Shown: piece after piece, positions 31,659-43,911 of the stretch
Layout: each line of letters opens with the position of its first letter
How positions within the stretch are numbered: the first letter of the stretch is position 1
Source of the DNA: Bimuria novae-zelandiae CBS 107.79
Taxonomy: Eukaryota > Ascomycota > Dothideomycetes > Pleosporales > Didymosphaeriaceae
DNA length: 64,000 bases
Direction of reading: 5' to 3'
NCBI GenBank assembly: GCA_010015655.1
Contig: ML976703.1
Location: 280,449 to 344,448 of the forward strand
Position numbers and translations under genes: made by a program
Notes under the pieces: model-generated
The model's input: the letters and a program-made list of their open reading frames with translations, nothing else
Told to the model about the DNA's origin: nothing
Databases searched by the model: none

Positions 31659-34600
31659 CTACGCTTCATAATCGTACTCTGCGCTTCTAAACTCATCCTC
31701 AAGGCCTATGGTAACCTTGACATTCATAGCTCCTAGCTCTTGAATCAGCAACTTGGCCGCATACGGCATCGTGATCCTCCGCACAGCCCTCTCGCTCTCG
31801 CAGATCCTGCACCACCCACTTGCGCCCATCTGCCCGCATCGGCCACAAACATCGACGTGATGCGCATCCGAACTGATCATCAATCGCTCTAGCAGCAACT
31901 GACTAGCACCGTACGCAATCAGGCAGTCTCTTTCCATCTCGCCGAGACGCAGACCACCGTCGCGGGCTCGACCTTCGGTAGGCTGGCGGGTGAGAATAGC
32001 GCGGGGGCCGCGGGAGCGCGAGTGCATTTTGTCCTGGACCATGTGCTTCAGTTTCTGGTAGTAGATGGGGCCGAAGAAGACGTAGAACTGGAGGGCTTCG
32101 CCCGTGATGCCCGAGGTGAGGTAGTCCTTGCCTGTGTATGAGAAGCCGTGCTGGACCAGCACGTCGGCCATGTCGAGCACCTCGGAGCCCCCGAAACACG
32201 TGCCGTACTCGAGCGTGCCGCGGAGCACGCCCGCTTTACCGGAGTGCAGTTCTTTCATCTTTCCAACCGTCATGCGCGACGGAAAGCCGTGCGGGTTCAT
32301 GATGATGTCGGGGCAGATGCCCTGGTCGTTGAAGGGCATATCTTCTTGCGCTACAATGAGACCGCACACACCCTTCTGCCCATGGCGGGACGAGAACTTG
32401 TCGCCGAGTTCGGGACGGCGCGTTTGGCGGAGGAGGAGCTTGATGAGGGAGGTTCCAGCTTCGTTTTCCGTGATGCAGACTTTATCGATGTAGGATGGAT
32501 CGGGAAGCTTGTAGCGCATTTCCTGAGTTTTCATTTGAACGTTGCCGCGCGCACTGGCGGTGGTGTCCGCAGGCACCGATTTCATCAAGTAGGCTTCTCC
32601 TTGGGAGACGCGAGCGCCGACTTGTGCGATGCCGTCTTTGCCGATGGCGCCGTACTTGGGATCTGCGAGGTTCTTGGGCTGCATCGCAGCCTTATCGTCG
32701 ATGCCGTCTGAGGTACCATTCGCATAGGTTTTTAGAGGAACGACTGACTTCTTGAGTACTTGACAGCGCCCAAAACCGCGGTCGCACGACGCTTTGTTGA
32801 GCACAAGCGCATCTTCGATATCGTAGCCGGAGTAGGACATGACGGCCACGGTGGCATTCTGCCCCGCGGGGAGTTTGTCATACTTGGTCAGTTCTATTGT
32901 CCTGGTTTTGACCATAGGCTGTTGTGGGTATACCATTAGATACAGGAGCGTATCTATCCTGGTGAACTGATTGTACGCAATGGCTCCAATAGCTTGTTTA
33001 CCCATAGCACATTGGTAGGTGTTACGAGGCGATTGATTATGATGAGGGTATGGGATTAGTCCGGCAACGGCACCCAGAATCGTGAAAGGTTCGATCTCCA
33101 GGTGAGTCGTGTATTGGCCTATGTCCTTCTCTTTGATTGCGATGTTGGTATCGTTTTCCTCGTTGCAATCCAAATATTCGACCAATCCTCGTGTCAAGAA
33201 GTCTTCAAATTCCATTGTGCCTTTCCGTAACGCTTTCAGGTATCGCGCCGTAACCTTTGAGCGTCCATTTTCCACGATAATCAGGGGCCGACAGATGCGA
33301 CCTTCATCGGTGGCAATGTGGACTTCGCAGAAATCATGGTTAATGTAAATGCTCGTGAATTCTGATATTCTGCCCATCCGCCTCAGCTTCCGGAAGTTGA
33401 CAAGGAAACTCTTGGGCGTGCTGGTGAGTGCGATGGGTGTACCGTTCAGACACACCGAGTACAAGCCCTCCCTGTGTATCTCGTCACCAGTCTGCATGGT
33501 GATGTCTTCGGCTCCCAACAGAAAAACCATCTTTCGAACTGGATCCTCGTCGTCTTCGGTGGTAATGTGGGTCATCAAAGCAAGATTCTTGACCAGGCCA
33601 CAGGCCTCTCCTTCGGGCGTGTCCGAAGTGCAGAGCATACCGAATTGTGAAGGTTGTAGCGCACGAGGACCAGAAACTTTTCTCGTCTTTTCAAACTGAC
33701 TAGATATGCGTGTCATCATACCGAGTGCGGCGATGTAGCTGAGGCGGCTCAGTACATGGGTAACACCGGCCCGGTCCATCTTGAATCGTTTCAAGCTCCA
33801 GTTGCCAGTGGCTATAGCACGTTCGATGCCGAGGGTAATGTGGTTCTTGAGGGCACCAATGTGGGAGAAGGCGTCAAACTCTTGTGCACGGTTCTGCTTC
33901 TTGAGCACCTTGTCAATGTTCAATTTGAAGTCGTGGTTGAAACGCTTGAAGTGGTCTTCAAAGAGAAGAGACAGCATCTGGCCGGAAAGTTCGAGGCGTT
34001 TGTTGCCGACATAATCGCGATCATCCACAAGTTTGGGATTCACCTCGGCCATGATAACCCGTCGTGCCATCAGGGCGATGTACAGGGCTTTTGTTCGGAA
34101 GTTGGTACCCTCGACAGCAACATGCGGAAGGACAACGTTGGCCAAGCACTCGATGGCTTCGAGATGGTAATTCCTAGCTCGCCCAAACTTTTTCGTCAGT
34201 CGGACCCGGTGGCCCACATGCTCCAACGCTGCTTGTTGGGTAAAGATCTTGGCCTGCATGCAAGCCTCGAAGTTCACGGTAAACTTGTCCTGATACTCTG
34301 CGTCGTCGCCGCAGATCAGGACCATGATTTCCTCGTCAGAGAGCACGCCCAGCGCCTTCATGACGATGACAATGGGGATTTCCTCGGAAAGCGTGTTGTG
34401 GCGCAGATACATTAGACCTTTTTTCTGGATGACGTACGTTTTGGTTTTGCGCTCGCTGGTCGAACTCGTCACGCTGGCCTGCATGATGCCTTTCGCGCTC
34501 TCGACAATGACACGGTTCTTGTTCAGCTGCTCCTGGACAAGGATGACCTTTTCCTGGCCCCTGGTGATGAAGTAGCCGCCGGGATCCAGCGGACACTCTT

Positions 34601-35348
34601 CCAGAAGCGCCATCTCTCGGTCGTTCTTGCCGGCAAGCACGCACTTGTTACTCTTCAGCATGACAGGCATGCGCCCAATCTGAACGTTGTTGCGGCGGAC
34701 CCTGCTGGAGCCCCGCGTGTACACGATGTCGACGACGATGGGAGCGGCGTATGTCATGTCGCGCAGGCGGCATTCGTTGGGCGTGACTGTGCTCTTGGAG
34801 TGGCCGCTACTGTTGGTGTCTTCCTCGGCGCGGTTGGGCGCAAGCACCCGGATGTCTTTGTATTCAAGTAGGAACTTGGGGTCGAGGTCGCTGCGCACGT
34901 ATCGGTTGGCGGCGAGGATCTTCTTGAGGTCCACGTCCACGAAGTGGTTGTACGAGTCGAGATGCTGCTTCACCAGCCCCTTAACCTTGAGGAATGCCGG
35001 CAGCAGGTTCCACTTGTCGCGTGCCGTGTCGATGGGGTCGCTGAGGGCCTTGCCGTAATAGAAGGGTTCGAGCATGGCGGCGAATTCGTCCTTTGCGCTG
35101 CTGGAGAGCGGCGCTTTCTGCCGGCGCATCTCGTCTGCGCCGTCCACGGGCTGCTGCGCAACGGCCGCACCCTCCTCTGCGAGCGCGCGATTGCCGTGCT
35201 GCGTGTCGCCCGCTGCACCGGCGGGCGCAGCTTTCTTCGTCCCCCGAGGGGCGACAGCTCGCGGCTTCGGCTTGGACGCGTCCTGGAGCTTGTCAGCCTG
35301 TCTGGGCGCCGCGGACTGGCACGACATACGTACCGGTTGGCCCGCCAT
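31659..35348 (-). CDS. RPC2: RNA polymerase III second-largest subunit (RPC128/Rpc2)
   Basis: A single exon of 1229 residues from ATG 35348; the frame is open 70 codons further but that stretch lacks family character. After an Ala/Lys-rich N-terminal extension (~75 residues, longer than in yeast) the beta-subunit fold starts with [20 protein letters not shown]. Hallmarks follow: [101 protein letters not shown] and [13 protein letters not shown]-terminal zinc ribbon follows (CGRCGQM...WCRICESE). It forms half of the Pol III active-site cleft, making tRNA and 5S rRNA in the nucleus. FGG replaces the more bacterial motif variants, as in Pol III. Confidence 0.97.
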   Translation of the reverse strand: MAGQPVRMSCQSAAPRQADKLQDASKPKPRAVAPRGTKKAAPAGAAGDTQHGNRALAEEGAAVAQQPVDGADEMRRQKAPLSSSAKDEFAAMLEPFYYGKALSDPIDTARDKWNLLPAFLKVKGLVKQHLDSYNHFVDVDLKKILAANRYVRSDLDPKFLLEYKDIRVLAPNRAEEDTNSSGHSKSTVTPNECRLRDMTYAAPIVVDIVYTRGSSRVRRNNVQIGRMPVMLKSNKCVLAGKNDREMALLEECPLDPGGYFITRGQEKVILVQEQLNKNRVIVESAKGIMQASVTSSTSERKTKTYVIQKKGLMYLRHNTLSEEIPIVIVMKALGVLSDEEIMVLICGDDAEYQDKFTVNFEACMQAKIFTQQAALEHVGHRVRLTKKFGRARNYHLEAIECLANVVLPHVAVEGTNFRTKALYIALMARRVIMAEVNPKLVDDRDYVGNKRLELSGQMLSLLFEDHFKRFNHDFKLNIDKVLKKQNRAQEFDAFSHIGALKNHITLGIERAIATGNWSLKRFKMDRAGVTHVLSRLSYIAALGMMTRISSQFEKTRKVSGPRALQPSQFGMLCTSDTPEGEACGLVKNLALMTHITTEDDEDPVRKMVFLLGAEDITMQTGDEIHREGLYSVCLNGTPIALTSTPKSFLVNFRKLRRMGRISEFTSIYINHDFCEVHIATDEGRICRPLIIVENGRSKVTARYLKALRKGTMEFEDFLTRGLVEYLDCNEENDTNIAIKEKDIGQYTTHLEIEPFTILGAVAGLIPYPHHNQSPRNTYQCAMGKQAIGAIAYNQFTRIDTLLYLMVYPQQPMVKTRTIELTKYDKLPAGQNATVAVMSYSGYDIEDALVLNKASCDRGFGRCQVLKKSVVPLKTYANGTSDGIDDKAAMQPKNLADPKYGAIGKDGIAQVGARVSQGEAYLMKSVPADTTASARGNVQMKTQEMRYKLPDPSYIDKVCITENEAGTSLIKLLLRQTRRPELGDKFSSRHGQKGVCGLIVAQEDMPFNDQGICPDIIMNPHGFPSRMTVGKMKELHSGKAGVLRGTLEYGTCFGGSEVLDMADVLVQHGFSYTGKDYLTSGITGEALQFYVFFGPIYYQKLKHMVQDKMHSRSRGPRAILTRQPTEGRARDGGLRLGEMERDCLIAYGASQLLLERLMISSDAHHVDVCGRCGQMGASGWCRICESERAVRRITMPYAAKLLIQELGAMNVKVTIGLEDEFRSAEYDYEA

Positions 35349-36133
35349 GGCTTTCAAGAGTGTGCAGAAGGCAACGCGGGTGTGCTTCAAAATAATTTGG
35401 CCGCGCGGGCGCCACCTAGTCAAGAGTAGGTGGGGCTTCAACGCTGCCGAGGTGCGGCAGCAGCGCGGCGGGTGCCCATGACTTACCTCAGTCTTCTCGT
35501 CTCGTAGCCACCACTGCTGTCTGATGGTAATGGTGAGATTCCATGAATCGACGATCACTCACTTGCTGGCGTGAATCTACGTGTTCGCATCATCATGTAT
35601 TTATTTCAGTATTTTCAACTAGCCTAACCAGAGCACACCAATTATGACAATTCCCCCTCGGGTCAAGCCATTCCTCTGAAAGAGTCTGTCCGCCATCGTG
35701 AGAAAACACACACCAAATGAGAATGGGATCGCCAGTCCTTGTCAGCAGACAAGACACCCACGACAATCTCCGCCATTGCAAGCCTCGTAGGGCTGAGGGT
35801 GCTAGAAACACAGTAAACGAGAATGAATTCGCAAGCCGACATATCCTGCCAACGTAGGGGTACAATGCAAACAGGAACAAAGTGCTCCATTCAGTAAGCG
35901 CCGTAAGTATGCCCAAGCTCCGCTATGCTCGCAGCAATAAGAGATACATGACGGCAATGGATGAGAATCATCATGCTGACATGGGGAGCTGAAGACAACA
36001 GCTCGAGGAAATATACTTTCCCCCATGACAGACAAATCTTAGTGAATGAAAAGAAGCCCAACGATAAAGTCAGGTGTGTTTGGTGAAGTTTTCAGAGACG
36101 GCAGCCGTAATGTTCGTCATCGTCACTCGTAAC
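35349..36133. other. Intergenic: RPC2 upstream region and PUF gene 3' UTR
   Basis: No gene recognised. On the minus strand a GGTAAGT donor at about 35,488-35,482 could start a 5' UTR intron of RPC2. Confidence 0.45.
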
Positions 36134-39100
36134 TCAGAAAAAGTTCCCGCTTCCACCGTTGAAGTTGCCGTTGGTATGGCCTTTACCGTTGGCACGACCG
36201 TGGCCGCCGTGACCGTGGCCGTGGCCTTGACCATGGCCGTGACCGTGACCGTTAACGGAAGCCATGCCGTTATTGCCGAACGGGTAGGAAGGGTATTGTA
36301 CATTGTTTTGCAATTGCGACGGAAGCGGCGGGTTGCTCATGCGGTGGGGTTGCGGTGAGGCGATATTGGCGCCGTAGTTGGCAGCAGCCGTGTACATCGG
36401 AGTCGCAGCATACGCGGGAGCGCTCGTCACATGCGGTGAAACGTGGCCGGAGCGATTACCAGCGAAAGCAGCAATTCGAGACTCGCGTTCCTGGACTTTG
36501 CTCTGGATGCGGCGCCCATATGGAGTCTGACGAATGCCGGGCAAGATGGGGCGCATAGCCTCGATCAATCGAACGCAAAGGTCTGTAGGGGCAAATTCGA
36601 GAGCGGTCTGGATGACGTAATTGCCGTACGAGTCGCGCATCAGCTTCTCGAGCTCTTCCTCGTGCATCATCTCTTCAATCATAACGGCCTTGACGTCCAA
36701 CTCGGCGCAACGGACGCATTTCTCAATCACATTGGAACTGAACTTCTGCTTGGACAACTCGGCGATGTGTCCTTGGAAGCCAAGGCAGAGCGGGGTGGTG
36801 AAGCTCATATCGTTGAGATCGAGAATGTATTGCACGACGTAGTTCCCAAATGGATCTTGAACCAGCTGGAAGCTGTGGGCCGTGATCTGACGAACGAGGT
36901 GTATCTTCTGAAAGCCGGAGGCATGGTCGATGCAGCGCTGGAGGACACAGCAGCCGTGACGGTGAGTGCCAACAGCGACACAATGCTCGCCGACAGCGTC
37001 GAAAATGAATTGAGCGTCCTCGGCCTTGAGGTGGTTGAGACACTTCTGGATTACGTGGTTGCCGTTGAGGTCCTGGATGAGAGAGACCACCTCGCCACCC
37101 AATGCATTGATGATGACCTGAATCTGCTCGGGTGTAGAGATAAACTCAATCATCTTTTGCAAAGCGCGAGTACCGTGCTGGTTAAGAGCAATGGAGACCA
37201 AGGATGGGGCAGCGTTGCGCACAAGGGTGTTGCGCTGGTCATTGTTACTGAACTCCAACAGCTTCTGGCAGAGGTAGTTGCCGAATGGATCTACGTTGAT
37301 TAGTGCGTGCTGGTGACATCAAAGACAGGCGATGTCTTACCAGTCATAAGCTCGACCACATGAGGAGCGGTCTCCTCGAAGATGATCTGCACATCCTCAG
37401 GGTCCTTCTCCTCAAGTTTCTTCTGCAAGAAGCGGCATCCATGTTGGTCTTTGCACAAGGTGTAGATGTCCTGACGCGCCATCGTCTTCAAATCGTAGTT
37501 CAAGAAGCGGTTGGCATCTGCTATCGCGTTAGCCTGCAGCGATTGTGAGACGGACGGCCAAACATACCATTCTGCATACGGCGGCTCTGAATGACACGCG
37601 CCTGGCTGTCCCGAACTTGTCCGTCACCACCATAAGTAGTATACGGGTTGTAGCCAGCGTACTGCGGAGCAGTATACATGGGCGGGTACATGGGACCCTG
37701 TGACAACGAAATACCATTCATGCCGTTGGTCAACGCTGACATGCCGTAGCCAACATAGGCTGGGGCTGGCGAGGTGCCATTCGAGTACATTGAGTACATT
37801 GATGGGACGGGAGAACCAATGGTGGACGGCATCGCACCCGTGACTACAGGCGAGGTCAGGACCGGGCCGAAGGGAGCAGCGCTCGCGTGAAGGGCAGAAC
37901 CGAAGGGAGCAGCGCTAGTGATGTAGCGATACTCATGTTCCTTCAACTCGTGACTATGGCGGTTGGCCATTGCATTGGCGGGAACGCGACCCAAGTTAGC
38001 ATTGTGGTTGCGCAAATGCTGCTCCGCGTGCGTCTTGGGACCAAAACCAGAGGTGTTGACACCGTCGCCGTGCTTGAGAGTTGGCACATCGTTGCTAGAG
38101 AACGACTGCTGCAGCTTCGGCATGCCATTGGTGTACGCGGCCCGCTGGGGGCTGCTAAGGGCGTACATGTCAATGGAACGACGATTGCTGGTCGTAGACT
38201 TCGGGGTTTTGTCGCCGCTGTTACCATTCTGCTGGGCAACGTCATACTCATCAGCTTGAGAGTCCTTACGCAGAGTGTTAGTAGGAAGTGACTGCTGAGC
38301 TTGACGGTGACGATGGCTGGACCATCCGCTGGCCTGGCTGTCCGGACCGGGAGATTGAGAAAGGGCAAGATCAAGTGCAGCAGAAGACGTGGATAGCTTG
38401 ATGCCGTTTCCGTTAGCATTCTGACGTACCAAGATAGGGACCCCCTCTTTCGTGGTGTTCATCTGCAGTGAGTAGGACGCGCCAGCGATCGACGGGGTCT
38501 GCTCATTCTCGTCCTTGAGGAAGTCGAGAACCGATCCCATGTCTGGCATGTTGACCTCGTTGTGGCGAGCTCCAAGAGGTGGCATAGAGAAGCGGTTCGG
38601 GCTAATGAGGTCAACGTGGGTTCGAGACTTTTGCGTATTGGAATGAAGACGCGCATGAGCGTGGGTCTGTGTATCGCTCATGCAAGGGGGCGAAGAGGGG
38701 CGAAGCACTTACTTGCGGATATGAACCGGACTGTCCGGCGTGAAGTCGTCGTTGAAGTCGTCGCGGTCCTCGTCCGAGTTGCGGCGAGAACCAGGCATGG
38801 ATTGCGCCGCGAAACCGCTGCCCTGCGAGCGAGCGGAAGGCGGTGAAGTCAACTGCGAGCCGGTGCGATTGCCGCGAGGGGTAGCCAAGCCTGGGTTGAT
38901 AGCCGACATGCTGAAACGGTTGGGGCGCGAGAAAGAGGACGGGAATCCGGAGCCGTTGGCGTACTCGGGTGGAGTTGTCGGTTGGCTGTGCTTGCCGTAC
39001 CTGATATCAGAGGAGAGGCGGTGAATTTCTTCCTCCTCCTGACGCGACTGCATGTCAATAAGCTCCATTTCAGCCTCAAAGCGACGTCGCTGCTCTTTTA

Positions 39101-40049
39101 GGTACTCGTATTCGAGCTTTTTTTTCTCAAGCTACTCACAATTAGGCACCGTTGAAGAGCACGCGTGACGGGCGACGAGTGACAGATTGAGGGTACGCGA
39201 AAAGACGGGAGAATGAGTGGGGAGAGGTGTCTCAAGTACAGAAGCTGTTTTGTACAGACAGCTGCAAAAACAAGAGATAGGGTGTAGGAGATTAAGAGAA
39301 AGAGGAGGGCGAGGAGCTGAGAGGCGGGCCGTCTATATATCACCACAACGGCTGTCACCACGACAGCGGCGCTAGTGCGGCCTCTCAAATTACTTCAAAA
39401 GTGAAGGCAGGAGCACAACAAGAGGTGAATGAGGTGAGTGAGGTGATTGGGGTGAAGAAGGAAACCTTGCTTACCACTTGCAACTTATGGTACGTCTAGA
39501 GATACATTAGCCTTGCTTCTCATTCACGCAGATTTAACGTCGAGTGGAGACTGGTTCGAAAACAACACGGGCAACCACATATTTGACCACTACGCCTCTC
39601 CTCTCGGGAAGCCTGGTAAAGTATGGTTGCAGGCTAAGAGCTGCACAAACAAGCTTGCACAGGGCAATGCCTGCAGTTGAGCATCTCCTCGCTGTGCGTG
39701 GTTTTTACGCAGCGTGCTGACCGCATAGACAGGGCAAGCAGAGCAGAACAGATGGACATGCAGTACATCGAACACGGAAGCTACGTACCGCGGTTGTCGT
39801 GGTGAAGTCGGCCGGCTCAGCCGCCTGTCTTCGCTGCTGTCCAATTGGAGACAGCGGCGTGCTAAGAGTTGGAATATTGTTCGTGGTGAAGCGACGGTGC
39901 AGCTGGCCGCGAGCGTCACTGGCACTGGCAGAGGAAGATGCCAGCTGGGTGCCGACGGTACGTAGCGGACTCGCGAGAGAAGCGAACGACGGCTCTTCGC
40001 GCGGTGACCGGAGGCCACTGCGCTCTCCCATGGCGGAAGAGAAGGCCAT
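36134..40049 (-). CDS. PUF (Pumilio-family) RNA-binding protein, Puf4/Mpt5-like
   Basis: Six exons on the minus strand: 40049-39789, 39495-39475, 39131-38713, 38601-37568, 37520-37341 and 37290-36134; 1023 residues, all phases consistent. Exon 2 is a 21-nt micro-exon encoding TYHKLQV, joining to LEKKKLEYEYLKEQRRRFEA. The N-terminal half is disordered with a short RQ/E-rich helix. The C-terminal Pumilio domain has eight repeats, with cores CRFLQ, NYLCQ, TRALQ, NHVIQ, CCVLQ, NYVVQ, SNVIE and NYVIQ. By the PUF code (repeat 8 reads the 5' base) this suggests UGUA-type sites, UGUAnAUA. The tail is His/Gly/Asn-rich. Such proteins repress or destabilise target mRNAs in the cytoplasm through 3' UTR binding. 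Introns 1 and 2 (293 and 343 bp) are long for this window. Confidence 0.93.
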
Positions 40050-41870
40050 TTTCTACTAGAAATACACTGCGAAGTACATCAGCGCACAAGTCGGTGCGTG
40101 GGGTAGAAGAGTGATGTGCGGTGAGGGGGTGTTCTTCTGGGAAGGCGCAGAGGGCGAGCGATGCACACGCACGCAGCACTCGCGCGCGGGCGGTACGTAC
40201 ACAGTAATAGGTACACAGGGCGGGCGCCCTCGCTGGCAGAGCTGGGAGTGCAGCGGCAGGCTCTGGAGGAAATTCGTCGTCGGGGCGCTCTGTGAGGGTC
40301 GCTGGGCTACGGTGGGACAACTGGGCCGCGGCAGCGTGTGGCCCGTCCGTTTTTCCGCCGTCCTCACACTCTGCAATGGACGAGACGAGGGACTCTGGAG
40401 TGCAAAGGACAGACTCAAGGAAAGAGCGACGATAGAGTGGAGTGGCCCCGGCCCACCAAGCGCGAAGAGTTACAGTATTGTACAGTGCGGCGGCGGAGTG
40501 CGGTGACGAAGGGTGGCAGTATGCAGTAGACCCTGATGCTTTAAACGACTGGGCTTAACTAGGGACCGCCATGCAAGCCGCCGCTGTACAGTATTCTAGC
40601 ACGTAGCTCGAGTCCCTCTCGCGCGCCCGCCCTGCCCAGGTGCCGCCCGTACACCGGGCCCTTGGCCAACCCGGGTCCGCTGTGAACGCTGCGCGCGCGG
40701 TAGCCGTGGTGCCGTCTGGAGTGGGCCCGGCTTGCGCGTTGCACACACACATCTAGACTCTCTCTCTCTCTTTCCCTTTGCAGTCTCCTCATCGCTCGCC
40801 GCGGCGCAGGGAAAACCCGTGTGATGGCTCTGCGCATAGTCTCACCGCCATGTCGACGGAAGCCTAACCGACATCGGCCTAGACGTGAAGGCAGCGTTTC
40901 AGAGCCGCCGCCAGCTCCCCGCATCCTCCTGCTGCTCCAATCACGGCCGCCAGGCCTCGCTGGACACTGGACAGCGAGCGTGCGAGTCCGGACGGCGATG
41001 GGGTCTCTGTGGTGTTCTGGTAGGATGGTGCTTGGCCACAAGCAGAAGGAGGGGCAGTTGATCCTTCCTTCCTTACCCCGCTCTGCCACCAGCCCCCACC
41101 CGAAACCTCACGCTGCAGCCGCCGCCCCGTTCACAGCGAGCGCTTGCGGGTGGCGAAGTGGAACCTGTACATGCAACTGGCCTCTGTACATGTTCTGCGC
41201 CGGCCGACTTGCACATAGGCTCTCCAACGAGCAAGATGCCGTGACAGGTGCCATAATCACTTCCACTCAAGGACCGTCTGGCAAGTGCCATGGCAAGCGT
41301 TCATGTTGTGGGATGAGATGGAGTTGCAAGATCCGCTTGCATGGCCTTGATAACCATTGCGGATGCTCGGACACTCCATTCTACCTGCGAAAGCAAAGCG
41401 TGAAGCTGAAACTACTACAATTCGTGTCTACAATTGATACAGTCACGGCGGCATCCAGCCGCGGAGAGAGACTCAACATGTAATTTTTTGCTCATTTTCT
41501 TTGTAAATATCACCATTCTCAATCCAGACCAATTGATATCAGAATTGTCCTATCACAGCCTATCAATCAACCAATCAAAAGTAGCTCATACACTTCACTC
41601 AAGATAGCCATCTGTTTGCAATATAACAACAGTAATTTAGCTTCAACTAACTCAACCACGAAGCAAGTAGGCCCAGTAGCGCTGTCCATTTCTCTCACCT
41701 CTGAGTTGATTGACAGTACCCCAGGAAATCACTCAATCCAATATATATATCTCTCCCCGTTACTCTCCTTTTCCTTCTCTTCACTTCACAATCGACTCCC
41801 AACACACCGCGAGTCTCGAATACCTAACCCCACCACGACTCCACCACACAACTCTATCCCGAAGCCCGCG
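40050..41870. other. Long intergenic region between two divergent genes
   Basis: 1.8 kb with no supported gene. It contains the PUF promoter/5' UTR (left) and the promoter of the small secreted protein (right). There is a pyrimidine run (CT repeats) at about 40,757-40,780. Two long overlapping ORFs (40559-41089 minus and 40821-41483 plus) have no recognisable protein character and lie opposite each other. Confidence 0.5.
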
Positions 41871-42089
41871 ATGCACCTCACCAAGCTACTAACTCTCACT
41901 CTCGTCTCAATGTTCGCCACACAGGTCTTTGCCTGCAAGTGCCACAAGTACAACGACTCCGTCGAGTGGGATGCATCATTCGACTGCTGTAAGCTCTCTG
42001 CGGGTTTCTGGATCCTCAAGGACTGCAAGAGCCCCTACTCTGGCTTTGCGCAGTGTTGCAAGATGAAGCACCTCACCGCTGACTGCTGA
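41871..42089 (+). CDS. Small secreted cysteine-rich protein (effector- or antimicrobial-like)
   Basis: 72 residues from ATG 41871. The first 21 residues (MHLTKLLTLTLVSMFATQVF plus A) form a clear signal peptide. The mature 51 residues carry eight cysteines in the pattern CxC-x14-CC-x11-C-x9-CC-x8-C, ending with the last cysteine as the final residue. Eight even-numbered Cys would allow four disulfides. No known family is recognised. Size, secretion and Cys density fit fungal small secreted proteins such as candidate effectors or antifungal-type peptides; function is inference only. The frame is open upstream to 41616, but the signal peptide fixes the start at 41871. Confidence 0.75.
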   Translation: MHLTKLLTLTLVSMFATQVFACKCHKYNDSVEWDASFDCCKLSAGFWILKDCKSPYSGFAQCCKMKHLTADC

Positions 42090-42548
42090 CTGCGCTGGAG
42101 CACCTGGTAAGTCCCACAACGCACGAGTGCAAAGTGACAATCTGAGGGGCTAACATTGACAGCGCTAAGTCGTCCATGTGGCTGGTCTGGAAGATTTGGT
42201 CATGATACAAAGTAGGTGGGGGACTGCCACAGGGGTGTGCTGTGGATCGTTTCATTGACATCGAGTACAAGGGCATGGGCTTTCGGCATGGGCTACAGCA
42301 GGATGAAGAAAAGGAAGCGACATCTGGATAGCGGGTAACGTGGTCTGCGAGCATCAATGCTACAAACATACATCCTGGCTTGGTTAGATAGCAATCATCT
42401 ATCAAAACTCCGAGCGAATGCTACAACCCCCATTGCGTGATTAATTGAGTGATTGCAACTCAGCGTCGCCGCGTTCCGCTGATGAACCCCGCCTTGTGTA
42501 TATACCCTACATTTTCATATCCTCTTGTAGCAAATTCCCCAGCTCTAT
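42090..42548. other. 3' region of the secreted-protein gene with a consensus intron
   Basis: Eighteen bases after the stop codon there is a textbook intron, 42107-42162 (GTAAGT, CTAAC branch, ACAG; 56 bp), which would lie in the 3' UTR. The remainder, up to the convergent FAH-family gene, shows nothing else. Confidence 0.5.
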
Positions 42549-43911
42549 CTACTCGAACTTGATTCTGTTAATCAAACTTCCAATCCCTTCAACATAAATC
42601 TCCACCTCATCCCCATCCTTAACAAAACCCTTCGGCTCCATAAAAACACCAACACCCGACGGCGTCCCCGTCATAATACACGTCCCAGCCAGCAACGTCG
42701 TCCCTCTGCTTAGATGTTCGATGATCTGGCCTACCGACCAAATCATATCGTCTGTGCCCGTCTCCTGCCGCTTTTCCCCATTGACTTTTGTCCAGTACCT
42801 AACCTTATTCGGATCGCCCTTGATCGCCTTTTGACTTGCAATACACGGCCCAATCGGCGCAAACCCATCGAAGCTCTTAGCATACCCAAACTGGCCCCCG
42901 CTCACGCTGGCGGGAATCTGGAAATTCCGTGCTGACACGTCGTTGCCAACCGTGTAGCCGAGGACGTAGTCCACGTAGTCGGCAGCTTTGATGTTTTTGC
43001 CTGTCTTGCCGATGACGATGGTTAGCTCACCCTCTGCCGAACCCGCAGGTAGGAAGTTAGTGCATGTTTTCAAAAGGTTGAGATGGTACTTAGTGCATGT
43101 CTGGTCTTGTGGAAAGAAAGAACTGTTTCTTTTCTTTGTAATGGCCATGCATGTACTTTGTACACGGTAGACTTGCCGTAGTCGAGCTGCGATTGGCAGT
43201 CTGGGTGGACCGAGATGGTGGCGTTGGGACCGGAGAGCGCGGTGGGCGGTTTCGTGACTGAAGGAGTTGAAAAGTCAGCGTGACTAGACAATGTAGCAAA
43301 GTCTGCAGGTTTCAGATGCTAGGGCGAAATAGTCAATCTTTCTTCTGACAATTACCTACAGATGGTGGGGAAGGTCGGGATGGGGAGGTTGCCTTCTTCG
43401 GCGTGTTGCTTGTAGTTCAGGCCGACGCACATAACAATCGGTGTATGCGGTAATGGACTGAGCAGCTGGAAAAAAGTCAGTCTCTGCGCAATCTATTTTG
43501 CATTGAGACAGCACAGCGGGAATCTTGTACGACGGACCAGGCGAATAGGGGACAAGTCACCTTCTTAATCTTCCCTTCTCGATCCGTCTTCTTCAAACCA
43601 TCTTCAACACTGCCACTCAATATCTCCACACTCTTTCCTTCAACCTCCCTCCCCAACTCCTCATTGCCAAAATCGCCCCAATGGATTTGTCCGTTCTCGT
43701 CCTCAAACCTGATCAACCTCTCAAACAATGCCATACCGCGGGACTCTCCAGTGCTAAAATATCGCCTGTGCGGACTGGCCTGCTTTTGCCCTGGAACGGC
43801 CGGTCTCTTCAGGTATGCTGAATGGGGAAATGTAGGTGCTCTCGCGAATGTCAATTGCAGTATAACTTTTGAGGTACAACGCGGGAAGCGCGACGTCGGC
43901 CTCGATAGCAT
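42549..43911 (-). CDS. Fumarylacetoacetate hydrolase (FAH) family protein, acylpyruvase-like
   Basis: Exons (minus): 43911-43561, 43465-43360, 43257-43177 and 43033-42549; 340 residues, or 281 if started at the second ATG (43734). The first 59 residues are rich in R, S and aromatic residues (SPHRRYFSTGESRG), typical of a mitochondrial presequence, so two start sites may give mitochondrial and cytosolic forms. The catalytic part has MCVGLNYKQHAEE, LDYEGELTIVIGK and GYTVGNDVSARNFQ (the E, E and D that bind Mg/Mn), then LSRGTTLLAGTCIMTGTPSG. The family hydrolyses acylpyruvates or decarboxylates oxaloacetate; the substrate here is unknown. The third intron (43034-43176) is GC-AG with donor GCAAGT. 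Confidence 0.9.

Noticed and set aside
32148..32711. 187-codon ORF antisense to RPC2 (and similar ones at 33756-34415 and 36443-37303)
   Set aside because: Shadow frames opposite highly conserved RPC2 and PUF coding sequence.
35349..35558. 70-residue N-terminal extension of the RPC2 frame
   Set aside because: The frame is open but the sequence lacks Pol III family character. The ATG at 35348 has a better context (GCCATGG) and gives a normal N-terminus.
40559..41483. Two long ORFs facing each other (176 and 220 codons) in the PUF/secreted-protein intergenic region
   Set aside because: They overlap on opposite strands in a GC-rich promoter stretch, have no domain or motif, and their composition resembles random translation.
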